The notes below the pieces were generated by a model, which was not told the origin of the DNA, did no database searches, and saw only the letters and a list, made by a program, of their open reading frames with translations. A stretch of 64,000 nucleotides of DNA, taken from NCBI GenBank assembly GCA_020444265.1, contig JAHLLH010000002.1, positions 547,033 to 611,032 of the forward strand, given 5' to 3'. The translations under genes and the position numbers were made by a program. Positions 35,755-44,477 of the stretch are shown here, piece after piece (position 1 is the first letter of the stretch; each line of letters begins with the position of its first letter). Source of the DNA: a bacterium (lineage in GTDB: Bacteria; Electryoneota; Electryoneia; Electryoneales; Electryoneaceae).

Positions 35755-36822
35755 ATGGAACCGCTCAAGGAGTTGGATGCCCAATCGCGTGCGCACGTGA
35801 TGGACGAACTCCGTGCTATCCTGCGGGAACGATCTCCGCAGCAAGCAGATGAACGACGTAAAACCCTCGCCGAAAGCCTGCAACCCGACCACCCGCAAGC
35901 TGCCGAATGGATTCTCGGCCAGAACGGTCAGGAAGACAAAAAACCGATCACCCCTCAGCGTGAGTTCGAACTCGATCAGAAAAAGATCGACAAGCTGAAG
36001 GGGAAGGTTGTCCTGATCAAGTACGGCGGCAATGCGATGGTTGATGAAACCGCCAAACAGCATGTCATCCGTGACATCTGCACCTTCAAACAGGTCGGCG
36101 TCAAGCCGGTGGTGGTCCATGGTGGCGGTCCGGTGATCAGCGAACTGCTGAAGCGGGTCGGTGTAAAAAGCCGTTTCATCGGCGGCCACCGTAAAACAGA
36201 CCCTTCGGTCATGGCTTATGTCGAAATGGCCTTGTCAGGCAAGGTGAACAGTGAAATTGTCAAACTGATCAGCTTCAATGGTTTCCGATCTGTCGGTATT
36301 TCCGGCAAGGATGGCAACCTGGTTACCGCGACCAAACGTATCCACGAGGTACGTGATGGCAGCATGGTCCGTAAAAGCGATCTCGGTCAGGTCGGGGATG
36401 TCACTTCGATTGATACGACCCTCGTAGATGCGCTGCTCGATGCCGATTTTATCCCGGTTATCGCACCGATCGGGGTCGGCGAAGATTTGCAGGATTACAA
36501 CATCAATGCCGACATGTTCGCCGGGCATATGGCTGCCGCGCTCGAGGCCGGGGCCTATGTGGCGATGACCGATGTGGACGGCATCTTCCTTGACAAGGAT
36601 GATCCCACCACCCTCATCCCGGAATTCAGCGCACACGCCGCACGAGCGGAGTTGGGACGAATCGTTCAAGGCGGAATGATTCCCAAGATCGAATCCTGCC
36701 TGATCGCCCTGGACAGCGGCGTAAACGAAGCGCATATCGTCAGCGGAATGGTCGAGCACGCGATGCTTGAAACCCTGCTCGGCCACCAACAACATGGAAC
36801 CTGTATCACGGCAGACTCATGA
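35755..36822 (+). CDS. argB: Acetylglutamate kinase with long N-terminal extension
   Basis: A 355-residue amino-acid-kinase-family enzyme phosphorylating N-acetylglutamate, the second step of arginine synthesis. The kinase core starts about residue 81 (LKGKVVLIKYGGNAM) and shows VVVHGGGPVISELLKRVG, FIGGHRKTD, GISGKDGNLVTA, NINADMFAGHMAAALEAG and GGMIPKIESCLIALDSGV. The roughly 80 residues before the core (MEPLKELDAQSRAHVMDEL...) are helical and charged; the usual enzyme is 260-300 residues long. Arginine-inhibited forms carry a shorter N-terminal helix for hexamer formation. ATG 35755 was chosen for its GAGGAA ribosome-binding site. The stop overlaps the argD start (ATGA). Confidence 0.93.
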   Translation: MEPLKELDAQSRAHVMDELRAILRERSPQQADERRKTLAESLQPDHPQAAEWILGQNGQEDKKPITPQREFELDQKKIDKLKGKVVLIKYGGNAMVDETAKQHVIRDICTFKQVGVKPVVVHGGGPVISELLKRVGVKSRFIGGHRKTDPSVMAYVEMALSGKVNSEIVKLISFNGFRSVGISGKDGNLVTATKRIHEVRDGSMVRKSDLGQVGDVTSIDTTLVDALLDADFIPVIAPIGVGEDLQDYNINADMFAGHMAAALEAGAYVAMTDVDGIFLDKDDPTTLIPEFSAHAARAELGRIVQGGMIPKIESCLIALDSGVNEAHIVSGMVEHAMLETLLGHQQHGTCITADS

Positions 36823-38033
36823 CACCCACTCAAGAGCAAAATCGGGCACAAGCCCTCGAACAGAAACACCATCTCCAACTCTACAAACGATACCCGGTCA
36901 CCTTCGTCGATGGTAAGGGGTCGATCCTGACCGACAGCGAGGGCAAGAAATACATCGATGCCCTCGCTGGCATTGCCGTCAACTCGGTTGGTCATTGCCA
37001 TCCCCAAGTAGTCAACGCGATCCAGGAGCAGGCGGCGAAGCTGATTCATGTCTCCAACCTCTACTTCACCGAACCGCAATCGGAATTGGCTGAACGGTTA
37101 ACACGGATCAGCGGGATGGACCGTGTCTTCTTCACCAACAGTGGCACCGAAGCGGTAGAAGGGGCGATCAAGCTGGCGAAACGTCGTGGGGCCAACAAGG
37201 GACGCCGAGGGCAGATCATCTCCTTCGATGGCTGCTTCCACGGTCGTTCGAGCGGTCCGTTGTCGGCTCACAGCGCGAAACAAAAGCAGGCCTTCGAACC
37301 GTTACTTCCAGGGTTCGCGCAACTTCCATTCGGCGACGAACAGATCTTGCGTCATACTGTCGATGACAACACCCTCGCTATCCTGATCGAACCGGTCCAG
37401 GGGGAAGGCGGAGTACGTGCCGCACCGGACAGCTTTCTCCAGCTCGCAAGGCAGCTTTGTGATGAACATGATGCCTTGTTGATCGTTGATGAGGTACAGT
37501 GTGGTGTTGGACGGACCGGATCGTGGTGGGGCTTCCAGCAGTCGGGGGTCAAGCCCGACATCATGACGGTTGGCAAGGCCCTCGGCGGAGGGTATCCCAT
37601 CGGCGCAGTATTGGCGACCGAAGAAGCTGCGGGCCATTTCGCCTTCGGGGATCATGGCACCACCTTCGGCGGCAATGCCCTCGGCTGCGCTGCAGCCAAT
37701 GCGACACTCAAGGTATTCGAGGAGGAGAAGCTCGTCGAACGCGCTGCTGAGATGGGTGAGTATGCTCGTCATAAGCTGCAAAAAGCGGCGGAAAGCAGTG
37801 ACCGTATCCAAGAGGTACGAGGACGCGGAATGATGATTGGCGTCAACCTCGCTTTCGAAGGCAAAAAGCTGGTGGTTGAGCTGATGGAAAAAGGAGTCCT
37901 TGCCAACTGCACGGCGGATACCGTGATTCGTTTCCTGCCACCCCTGACCATCAGCAAAGAAGAACTTGACCAGGTGCTCGACACCTTCCTCGAAGTCCTG
38001 GCGAAGCATGAAACGGAGGGTCAGGACGCATGA
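36819..38033 (+). CDS. argD: Acetylornithine aminotransferase
   Basis: A 404-residue class III PLP aminotransferase converting N-acetylglutamate semialdehyde to N-acetylornithine with glutamate as amino donor. Visible landmarks: VFFTNSGTEAVEGAIKLAKR, SFDGCFHGRS, LLIVDEVQCGVGRTG (cofactor Asp) and the Schiff-base Lys in MTVGKALGGGYPIGAV. The start overlaps argB and the stop overlaps argC by four bases each, so the four genes are strictly coupled. In some bacteria ArgD also serves lysine synthesis as succinyl-diaminopimelate aminotransferase; the sequence alone does not decide this. Confidence 0.94.
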   Translation: MTPTQEQNRAQALEQKHHLQLYKRYPVTFVDGKGSILTDSEGKKYIDALAGIAVNSVGHCHPQVVNAIQEQAAKLIHVSNLYFTEPQSELAERLTRISGMDRVFFTNSGTEAVEGAIKLAKRRGANKGRRGQIISFDGCFHGRSSGPLSAHSAKQKQAFEPLLPGFAQLPFGDEQILRHTVDDNTLAILIEPVQGEGGVRAAPDSFLQLARQLCDEHDALLIVDEVQCGVGRTGSWWGFQQSGVKPDIMTVGKALGGGYPIGAVLATEEAAGHFAFGDHGTTFGGNALGCAAANATLKVFEEEKLVERAAEMGEYARHKLQKAAESSDRIQEVRGRGMMIGVNLAFEGKKLVVELMEKGVLANCTADTVIRFLPPLTISKEELDQVLDTFLEVLAKHETEGQDA

Positions 38034-39067
38034 AACCCCTCAGAGTAGGCATTGTCGGGGCGACCGGGTATACGGGAAGTGAACTGGTCCGTCTCCTGCA
38101 CACCCATCCTTCCGCGAACATCGAAATCATCACCTCTCGCAGCAAGGAAGGGGTCTGTTTCAGTTCGATTCACCCCGCCTTTCATGGCATCGAAGACCGC
38201 GAACTCGAATCAAAGGATGCCTTGCGGGACCGTGACCTCGACCTCATTTTCCTCGCCCTGCCTCATCGTGTTTCGATGCAGACGGTGGCGGACCTCGGGT
38301 TGGAGGGTCCGAAAATCATAGACCTTTCTGGTGATTTTCGTTTGCGAAGCGCCGAGGTCTACGAATCCTGGTACGGCACGGAACATGTGGCGCCTGAGCT
38401 GCTGGAGCAGGCCGTATTCGGCTTGCCGGAACTGCACCGTGACAAGATTCGCGGAGCAAAACTGGTCGCCAATCCCGGTTGCTACCCGACGGCCAGCATC
38501 CTGACCCTGTATCCCCTGATCAAGCATGGCTTGATCAAAACAAAAGGGATTGTGGTTGACGCAAAATCCGGGGTGACCGGTGCGGGCGCAAAGGCGAAAG
38601 AGTCGACCCACTTCCCGAGCGTTCATGGCAATTTTTCCGCCTATGGCCTGCTCAACCATCGTCACACCCCCGAGATTGAACAGGAATTGAATCGGGCTAC
38701 GGACGAGGAGGTGCAGTTCCTCTTCACGCCGCACCTGCTTCCGGTAGACCGTGGCATCCTCGCGACCGTCTATGCGGAACCGTATGAGGGTGTTAGATCG
38801 GACGAAATCGCCGAGGCATACCGGCAGACGTGGGGCGAAGAACCCTTTGTTCGGCTGGTAAACCAGCCACCCTCCATCAAGTCGGTACGAGGCTCAAACT
38901 TCAGCGATATCTACTCATCGTTCGATCCTCGGACAGGACGTGTGCTGGCAATCGGTGTGATCGACAACCTGGTTAAAGGCGCGGCGGGACAGGCTGTACA
39001 GAACATGAACCTGATGTTTGGACTGGATGAAACGCTTGGATTAACCCAGGGACCCATTGACCCATGA
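38030..39067 (+). CDS. argC: N-acetyl-gamma-glutamyl-phosphate reductase
   Basis: A 345-residue NADPH-dependent reductase for the third step of arginine synthesis. It begins with a Rossmann motif (RVGIVGATGYTGSELVRLL), has the catalytic Cys in VANPGCYPTASILTLYPL, and the SGVTGAGAKAKESTHF and VHGNFSAYGLLNHRHTPEIE blocks with the active-site His, as in type 1 ArgC. Length is normal for the family. It is flanked by ATGA overlaps with argD and argJ. The order argB-D-C-J is a rearrangement of the common C-J-B-D order. Confidence 0.95.
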   Translation: MKPLRVGIVGATGYTGSELVRLLHTHPSANIEIITSRSKEGVCFSSIHPAFHGIEDRELESKDALRDRDLDLIFLALPHRVSMQTVADLGLEGPKIIDLSGDFRLRSAEVYESWYGTEHVAPELLEQAVFGLPELHRDKIRGAKLVANPGCYPTASILTLYPLIKHGLIKTKGIVVDAKSGVTGAGAKAKESTHFPSVHGNFSAYGLLNHRHTPEIEQELNRATDEEVQFLFTPHLLPVDRGILATVYAEPYEGVRSDEIAEAYRQTWGEEPFVRLVNQPPSIKSVRGSNFSDIYSSFDPRTGRVLAIGVIDNLVKGAAGQAVQNMNLMFGLDETLGLTQGPIDP

Positions 39068-40344
39068 AGGATGCAAAAGAGCAGTCGAGCGAGATTGTTG
39101 TGGAGGACCAGAAGATCATTGGGAATGGTTCCTCGATTCGTGAAACCATCACCGATGTCCGTGGCTTTCTAGCGTGGGGAGCGTACACCGGCATCAAGAG
39201 CAAGCGACGTGACCTTGCGTTAATCTATTCGGAGGTCCCAGCCAGCGCGGCGGCGGTCTTTACTCAGAATATGGTGGTAGCTGAACCGGTCAAGATCAGC
39301 CGGAAGCACATCAAGCAGGGTCGTGCGCAGCTCTTTGTGATCAATGCGGGCAATGCGAACGCCTGCACCGGCGAGCAGGGAAGGCTTGGCGCACAGGAAA
39401 TGGTGGACACGGCCGCGAAAACCTTCGACCTCGATCCGAAGCACATCATCATCGCCTCAACCGGTGTGATCGGACGGAAATTCCCGACGGAAAAAGTGGT
39501 CAAGGGGATCATCAAGAATGCGAGCAAGCTGACCAGCGACCCGATCGCCGGAACCCTCGCAGCCAATGCCATCCTTACCACCGACACCTTTGCAAAGGAA
39601 AGCTACAGCCGTGCAAAGATCGGGAAGCATGAGATCCGGATGGCCGGGATCGCGAAGGGGTCGGGCATGATCCATCCGAATATGGCGACCATGTTGGGTT
39701 TCATTGTGACCGATGCCGCCATTACTCCTCCGCTCCTCGATGAGGCGCTGCGCGAATGTGTCAATGAGTCCTTCAACATGATTACGGTTGATGGCGACAC
39801 GTCGACCAACGACATGGTCGCGGTAATGGCGAATGGCCAATCCGGCATGCCGGAGATTAAGACAAAGGGTAAGGCCTACAAAGCGTTTCGCGAGGAGTTG
39901 ATGGAGCATTGCGTCGTGCTGGCAAGTCAGATTGTATCCGATGGCGAGGGCTCAACCCGTCTCATCCAGTACGATGTCGAGGGCGCGCCGAATAAAGTGG
40001 CTGCGCGTCAAATCGCACGGACCATCTCGGACTCGAACCTGGTGAAGACCGCGTTCTTTGGTCGTGATCCGAACTGGGGGCGGATTGTCGCAGCGGCAGG
40101 CCGTGCCGGGGTCAGCTACAACCCGGACAAAACCGATCTCTTCATCTCGACTGAGAAACGGACCGTGCAACTGCTCGAAAATGGACAACCAGTCAAGTGG
40201 AATGCACGAACCTTGAAGAGCATGATGCGTGCGATCCACCTCTTCGTCCGTATCAACCTGAAGAGCGGCAAAGGCAGAGCGACTGCCTGGGGATCGGACC
40301 TATCCTACGAGTATGTCCGGATCAATGCGGAGTACACAACCTGA
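39064..40344 (+). CDS. argJ: Ornithine acetyltransferase (glutamate N-acetyltransferase)
   Basis: A 426-residue protein of the ArgJ Ntn-hydrolase family, which transfers the acetyl group from N-acetylornithine back to glutamate and so makes the pathway cyclic. The precursor cleaves itself before a Thr in the conserved block GSGMIHPNMATMLGFIVTDA (ATMLG), and the rest of the family pattern is present (GNANACTGEQG, ASTGVIGR, FFGRDPNWGRI). The C-terminus ends YEYVRINAEYTT, as usual. It overlaps argC by four bases and is followed by two terminators, so it ends the operon. No argA is in the window. Confidence 0.95.
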   Translation: MKDAKEQSSEIVVEDQKIIGNGSSIRETITDVRGFLAWGAYTGIKSKRRDLALIYSEVPASAAAVFTQNMVVAEPVKISRKHIKQGRAQLFVINAGNANACTGEQGRLGAQEMVDTAAKTFDLDPKHIIIASTGVIGRKFPTEKVVKGIIKNASKLTSDPIAGTLAANAILTTDTFAKESYSRAKIGKHEIRMAGIAKGSGMIHPNMATMLGFIVTDAAITPPLLDEALRECVNESFNMITVDGDTSTNDMVAVMANGQSGMPEIKTKGKAYKAFREELMEHCVVLASQIVSDGEGSTRLIQYDVEGAPNKVAARQIARTISDSNLVKTAFFGRDPNWGRIVAAAGRAGVSYNPDKTDLFISTEKRTVQLLENGQPVKWNARTLKSMMRAIHLFVRINLKSGKGRATAWGSDLSYEYVRINAEYTT

Positions 40345-40369
40345 CGCTGCATGCTTCAGGTCGATGATC

Positions 40370-40391
40370 ACTGCCCGGGAAACCGGGCAGT
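40370..40391 (+). terminator. Arginine operon terminator 1
   Basis: A perfect 9-bp stem (40370-40378 with 40383-40391) with a GAAA tetraloop, followed by TTCTCTC, 25 bases after the argJ stop. Confidence 0.8.
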
Positions 40392-40421
40392 TTCTCTCTG
40401 GATCAGGCGAGAGGGGAACAG

Positions 40422-40440
40422 GCAGGTTTTACCTGCTTTT
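40422..40440 (+). terminator. Arginine operon terminator 2
   Basis: A perfect 6-bp stem (GCAGGT/ACCTGC) with a TTT loop, followed by TTTT. In tandem with the preceding hairpin it insulates the next gene and argues that its translation starts further downstream. Confidence 0.65.
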
Positions 40441-40512
40441 CAATCCTATCTTGTGGGAAGACGAGCCACTGTTGATTCTTTGTCACCTTCAACCATCCTG
40501 TGGGGGGATGTT

Positions 40513-41892
40513 TTGGAGCGTTCGCTCAGACAGTACCGAAAGAAGCTTTTTCTTCGCTACGAGGCGGTTTCGCTGCTACTGCTTACCCTCTTTCTGGTCG
40601 TTCTCTTTCAATTTGTCCTTTACTTTTCGCGGCAATCCTACACCACGCTTTCTGCCGAGCAGCTTGCAACCACTGAACAACGGGTAAAGCTGTTTATCGC
40701 GGACTACATCACCGATGCTCAATTCCTCTCGGAACTGAGCTGGGTTCGTCGGTTAGACAACGATGCGTCCGTCTCAACCTGGCAGGCGGCACGAGAGGAT
40801 CTGCGAGCATTCGCAAGAGACAAGCAAGCCACGTTCGATCAAGTGCGTATTCTCGACGAAAGAGGGATGGAACGACTTCGGATCGATACCGATCCGGATA
40901 ACAGAGTGTATGTCGTTCCAGAAAACCAGCTGCGCGACAAGTCAAATCGTTACTACTTCACGGAATCACGTGGGTTGGAACCCAGCCAAGTCTATGTTTC
41001 GTTACTTGATTTGAACGAAGAGGACGGTGAGATTGAGGAACCGTGGAACCCCATGATCCGGTATGTTACCCCAATTCGCGGGAACAATGGTTCGAACGAC
41101 TGGACTATGGTGCTGAATCTGCGGGCATCACGCATGATCAACTCCCTGCGCATTCGGGAGGAGGGTCGGCTTGGCAAACTGCTCTATGTCAATCCGTTGG
41201 GCTATTTCGTGGAAGCACCCCAACCTGACATGGCCTGGGGATGGCAACTTCCTGAACGGGTGAATGCAACGGTGGCCAATTGGAATCCAGAGCTGGCGAC
41301 GGCTTTGGAAGAAGCCGATGCCGATACGCTTTTAATTGGCGGGGATCTCTTTGTTTTCCAGATGTACAACCCGGTTGGTGTGGCGGAACTGGGGAAGGAC
41401 GGTCTCAGGTCAATTCTTCCGGATGAAGAACGGAGTCGTGGTCACCTCATCATCTGGGTCAAGAAAGAGATTATCCGTGCTTTCGCCTGGTCTGAGTTCA
41501 TGCCGGTACTCATCCTTGCTGTGATCAGTATTCTGCCGATGACTCTGTTGAGCTGGTCCCTGGCGACACGTCAAATGCACCGGGTCGAACGGGCCCAGTT
41601 GCGTGAAGAGGCGGAGGTGCTGCGCGCTACCCAATCCCTGGCACGCGGGATCGCGCACGAGTTCCGTCAGCCCCTCGCCGCGCTGAAGCTCGCTGCCGAC
41701 CTGGCAGATCATATGGATCTTCCGGATGATGCCCTGGGGAAACTGGTGAAACGGATCCCGCCCAACGTGAAACGTGTCAACGACTTGGTGTCCCAGCTGA
41801 TGCACCTGACCAAGATCAAGGAAATAGAGTATCCAGGAGGCAACAAAATCCTTGATCTGCACGGGGATGAGAGCGAGGAAAGAGACAACTGA
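40513..41892 (+). CDS. Membrane sensor with HisKA domain but no ATPase domain
   Basis: A 459-residue membrane sensor-like protein from TTG 40513, which follows GGGGGGAT. An ATG at 40351 is open in frame but lies upstream of both arg terminators and is rejected. Transmembrane segment 1 (about 15-40), a periplasmic dCache/PAS-like sensor domain (about 45-310; VRILDERGMERLRIDTDPD, LRDKSNRYYFTESRGL), transmembrane segment 2 (about 330-352), a short linker, then a HisKA dimerisation helix with the phospho-acceptor His382 in LARGIAHEFRQPLAALKLA. After the second HisKA helix (LVSQLMHLTKIKEIEYPGG) the chain ends; the N, G1 and G2 boxes of a HATPase_c domain are absent. It may receive phosphate from another kinase or be a naturally shortened kinase. 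A terminator follows. Confidence 0.75.
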   Translation: MERSLRQYRKKLFLRYEAVSLLLLTLFLVVLFQFVLYFSRQSYTTLSAEQLATTEQRVKLFIADYITDAQFLSELSWVRRLDNDASVSTWQAAREDLRAFARDKQATFDQVRILDERGMERLRIDTDPDNRVYVVPENQLRDKSNRYYFTESRGLEPSQVYVSLLDLNEEDGEIEEPWNPMIRYVTPIRGNNGSNDWTMVLNLRASRMINSLRIREEGRLGKLLYVNPLGYFVEAPQPDMAWGWQLPERVNATVANWNPELATALEEADADTLLIGGDLFVFQMYNPVGVAELGKDGLRSILPDEERSRGHLIIWVKKEIIRAFAWSEFMPVLILAVISILPMTLLSWSLATRQMHRVERAQLREEAEVLRATQSLARGIAHEFRQPLAALKLAADLADHMDLPDDALGKLVKRIPPNVKRVNDLVSQLMHLTKIKEIEYPGGNKILDLHGDESEERDN

Positions 41893-41896
41893 ATGC

Positions 41897-41929
41897 AAAA
41901 CGGTCAGCAACAGAATTGCTGACCGTTTT
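41897..41929. terminator. Bidirectional terminator between the sensor gene and hemL
   Basis: A perfect 14-bp stem (41897-41910 with 41916-41929) with a 5-base loop, an A4 start and a T4 end. It serves the convergent sensor gene (stop 41892) and the haem operon (hemL stop 41936). Confidence 0.88.
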
Positions 41930-41935
41930 CATATT

Positions 41936-43228
41936 TTAGTGTTTCAGACCTGCCTGAAAGGACCGGAAGACCTCTTCAGCAGCGACCACCGTTGACTTGA
42001 TCTGTTCATCCCTGTGCGCGGTCGAGAGGAACCATGCTTCGTACCCGCTTGGCGGCAGGTAGATGCCACGTTCCAGCATGCCACGGAAAAAGACGGCATA
42101 GCGCTGGTGGTCCGCTGCCTGCACATCCTCGAAGCAGCTAATCGCTGTATCGTTGAAGAAGAGGGTGATCATCGATCCAACCCGCTGAATCACTCCTGGC
42201 ACCCCTGTGGATTTCAAAGCCGCATCCAGACCCACCTGCAGCTTTTCGCCTACCATTTCGAGGGTCGAGTAAGCGTCATCATCCAGCAAGCGCAGGGTTG
42301 CGAGACCCGCTGTCATCGCGAGGGGATTGCCCGACAGGGTCCCGGCCTGATAGACCGGTCCAGAGGGGCTGACCTTCTCCATCAGTTCGCGACGGCCACC
42401 ATAGGCCCCGACCGGCAGGCCGCCACCGATCACCTTGCCGTAGGTCGCGAGGTCCGGGGTGATGCCAAAGCGCTCCACTGCGCCCCCTCGTGCGATTCTG
42501 AACCCGGTCATCACCTCGTCGAAGATCAGCAAGGCACCGAACTCATCGCACAGCTCGCGCAACCCCTCAAGGAAACCCTCGTTGGCCAGGATGACACCCA
42601 TGTTGCCAGGGACCGGCTCGACAATCACTGCTGCGATGGCGTCCGGTTCCGCTTCGAAGAGGCTGCGGACGCTGTGCAGGTCGTTGAACCGTGCGACACG
42701 TGTATCCTTCGCTGCGCCTTCGGTCACTCCGGGGCTGTCCGGTGCGCCGAAGGTGGCAACGCCTGACCCCGCCTGGATCAGGAAGGAATCGGCATGACCA
42801 TGATAGCCGCCGGCAAATTTGATGATCACCTCGCGTTTGGTCGCAGCACGTGCCAACCGAAGCGCACTCATCGTCGCTTCGGTGCCGGAGTTGACGAAAC
42901 GGACCATCTCAAGTCCGGGGACACGGTTGACAATCTCCTCGGCCAGCTCGACTTCCGCCGCACAGGAGGCGCCGTAGCTGGTGCCATGGTCGAGCGCGTC
43001 ACGCAAGGCGGCAGTGACCTCCGGGTGGGTGTGGCCGAGGATCATCGGGCCCCAGGAACCCATATAATCGATGTACTGCTTCCCCTCGACATCGGTCATG
43101 GTCGCGCCCTTCGCCGAAGCGATGTAGGGCGGGTTGCCGCCGACCGCTTTAAAGGCCCGCACCGGGCTGTTGACCCCGCCCGGGAGGACGGCTTTTGCTC
43201 GTTCGTTCAGGTTCTGGTTGGTGGGCAT
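41936..43228 (-). CDS. hemL: Glutamate-1-semialdehyde 2,1-aminomutase
   Basis: A 430-residue class III PLP enzyme converting glutamate-1-semialdehyde to 5-aminolevulinate, the last step of the C5 route. Signatures: KAVLPGGVNSPVRAFKAVGG at the start, RFVNSGTEATMSALRLARAA, KFAGGYHGHADSFL, LIFDEVMTGFR and the Schiff-base Lys in TYGKVIGGGLPVGAYGG. ATG 43228 gives the usual family N-terminus; the frame continues upstream into a dispersed repeat, which is rejected. It is the last gene of the haem cluster, separated from hemB by 271 bases that contain two inverted copies of a palindromic repeat, so it may have its own promoter. Confidence 0.95.
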   Translation of the reverse strand: MPTNQNLNERAKAVLPGGVNSPVRAFKAVGGNPPYIASAKGATMTDVEGKQYIDYMGSWGPMILGHTHPEVTAALRDALDHGTSYGASCAAEVELAEEIVNRVPGLEMVRFVNSGTEATMSALRLARAATKREVIIKFAGGYHGHADSFLIQAGSGVATFGAPDSPGVTEGAAKDTRVARFNDLHSVRSLFEAEPDAIAAVIVEPVPGNMGVILANEGFLEGLRELCDEFGALLIFDEVMTGFRIARGGAVERFGITPDLATYGKVIGGGLPVGAYGGRRELMEKVSPSGPVYQAGTLSGNPLAMTAGLATLRLLDDDAYSTLEMVGEKLQVGLDAALKSTGVPGVIQRVGSMITLFFNDTAISCFEDVQAADHQRYAVFFRGMLERGIYLPPSGYEAWFLSTAHRDEQIKSTVVAAEEVFRSFQAGLKH

Positions 43229-43280
43229 AAAACGCTCGTTGGTTCGACGGTGATAAAATCTGAGTCGTTGAGATTGGTGT

Positions 43281-43310
43281 GTCATCCCGGACTTGATCCG
43301 GGATCCAGCT
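43281..43310 (-). repeat. Dispersed GGATCCCGGG-type palindromic repeat, copy 2 (inverted)
   Basis: The reverse complement reads GCTGGATCCCGGATCAAGTC followed by CGGGATGAC, matching copies at 29371-29407 and 43438-43469. It lies in the hemB-hemL gap. Confidence 0.75.
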
Positions 43311-43437
43311 ACCAAATCTTGCGACGAGAGACAAAGTTAAAGCCGAGGTGATCTTGGGAATTGGAGCGTTGTCCTTCTTTGCTTTTGATCCGCTATCAGC
43401 CAAGGATCAGACCGAGTCACTCAGCCCTTCCTGTGGA

Positions 43438-43469
43438 GGCTGGATCCCGGGTCAAGCCCGGGATGACAG
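43438..43469 (+). repeat. Dispersed GGATCCCGGG-type palindromic repeat, copy 3
   Basis: Reads CTGGATCCCGGGTCAAGCCC followed by GGGATGACAG. Together with the inverted copy at 43281-43310 it brackets about 130 bases of the hemB-hemL gap. Confidence 0.75.
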
Positions 43470-43499
43470 ACAGGATGCCTTCGTCGCATATACCTCTTC

Positions 43500-44477
43500 T
43501 CACCCCTCCTTCAACCACTCCGCCACTTCGGTGGCATGGTAGGTGAGGATGAAGTCGGCACCAGCGCGTTTGAAGGAGACGAGGGTTTCGAGGATGACTC
43601 GCTTGCGGTCAATCCATCCCTTCTCGGCGGCGGCTTCAATCATCGCATACTCACCGGAAACCTGGTAGGCGGCGGTGACACGGCCAAACACTTCCTTGAC
43701 ACGCGCCAGCACATCGAGGTACGCCACGCCCGGTTTGACCATGATCATGTCGGCACCTTCCTGCAGGTCGAGCTCCGCTTCACGCATTGCCTCGAGGACA
43801 TTGGCTGGGTCCATCTGGTAGCCGCTGCGGTCGCCGAAGGAGGGGGCTGAGCCGGCGGCGTCACGAAACGGGCCGTAGTAGCCGGAGGCATATTTGACGG
43901 CGTAGCTGAGGATCGGGATCTCCTCGAATCCGTCGGCATCGAGTGCATCCCGGATCGCTTCGACCCGTCCGTCCATCATGTCAGAGGGAGCCACAATGTC
44001 TGCCCCGGCACGTGCATGGCTGACCGCTGCTTTGCCGAGCAGCTCGAGCGTGGGGTCGTTTTTTACCTCGTGGTCGTGGATCACCCCGCAATGACCGTGG
44101 TCGGTGTATTCGCAGAGGCAGACATCTGTGATGACCATCAGCTCAGGAACCGCCTCTTTGATGGCACGAGTCGCCCGCTGCACCTCGCCCTGCTCATCCC
44201 ACGCACTCGATCCGGTCGCGTCCTTTGTTTCCGGAATCCCGAAGAGGATGATCGCCGGGACACCAGCGGCGGAAATGCGCTTCGCCTCTTTCACCGATTC
44301 ATCCACACTGAGGTGGAACTGCCCCTTCAGGCTCTCGATCGGAGTGCGGACCCCTTCGCCGGGGACAATAAAGAGCGGCTGCACGAGATCGTCCGCACGG
44401 AGATGGGTTTCACGTACCAGCCTGCGCATCGTTGCGGTTCGCCGTAAGCGGCGGGGTCGTTCAATGGGAAAGCTCAT
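43500..44477 (-). CDS. hemB: Delta-aminolevulinic acid dehydratase (porphobilinogen synthase)
   Basis: A 325-residue enzyme condensing two 5-aminolevulinates to porphobilinogen. The zinc-type cysteine cluster is intact ([13 protein letters not shown]), so the enzyme should be Zn-dependent rather than Mg-only. The two active-site lysines are in [20 protein letters not shown] and [10 protein letters not shown]. The start at ATG 44477 overlaps the end of hemA by 17 bases; an in-frame ATG at 44513 would lie deeper inside hemA and lacks family support. It is part of the coupled haem operon. Confidence 0.96.
   Translation of the reverse strand: MSFPIERPRRLRRTATMRRLVRETHLRADDLVQPLFIVPGEGVRTPIESLKGQFHLSVDESVKEAKRISAAGVPAIILFGIPETKDATGSSAWDEQGEVQRATRAIKEAVPELMVITDVCLCEYTDHGHCGVIHDHEVKNDPTLELLGKAAVSHARAGADIVAPSDMMDGRVEAIRDALDADGFEEIPILSYAVKYASGYYGPFRDAAGSAPSFGDRSGYQMDPANVLEAMREAELDLQEGADMIMVKPGVAYLDVLARVKEVFGRVTAAYQVSGEYAMIEAAAEKGWIDRKRVILETLVSFKRAGADFILTYHATEVAEWLKEG

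Noticed and set aside
40351-40512. ATG 40351 as start of the HisKA sensor gene
   Set aside because: The stretch spans both terminators of the arginine operon. A TTG at 40513 with GGGGGGAT upstream, just before the first membrane helix, fits better.
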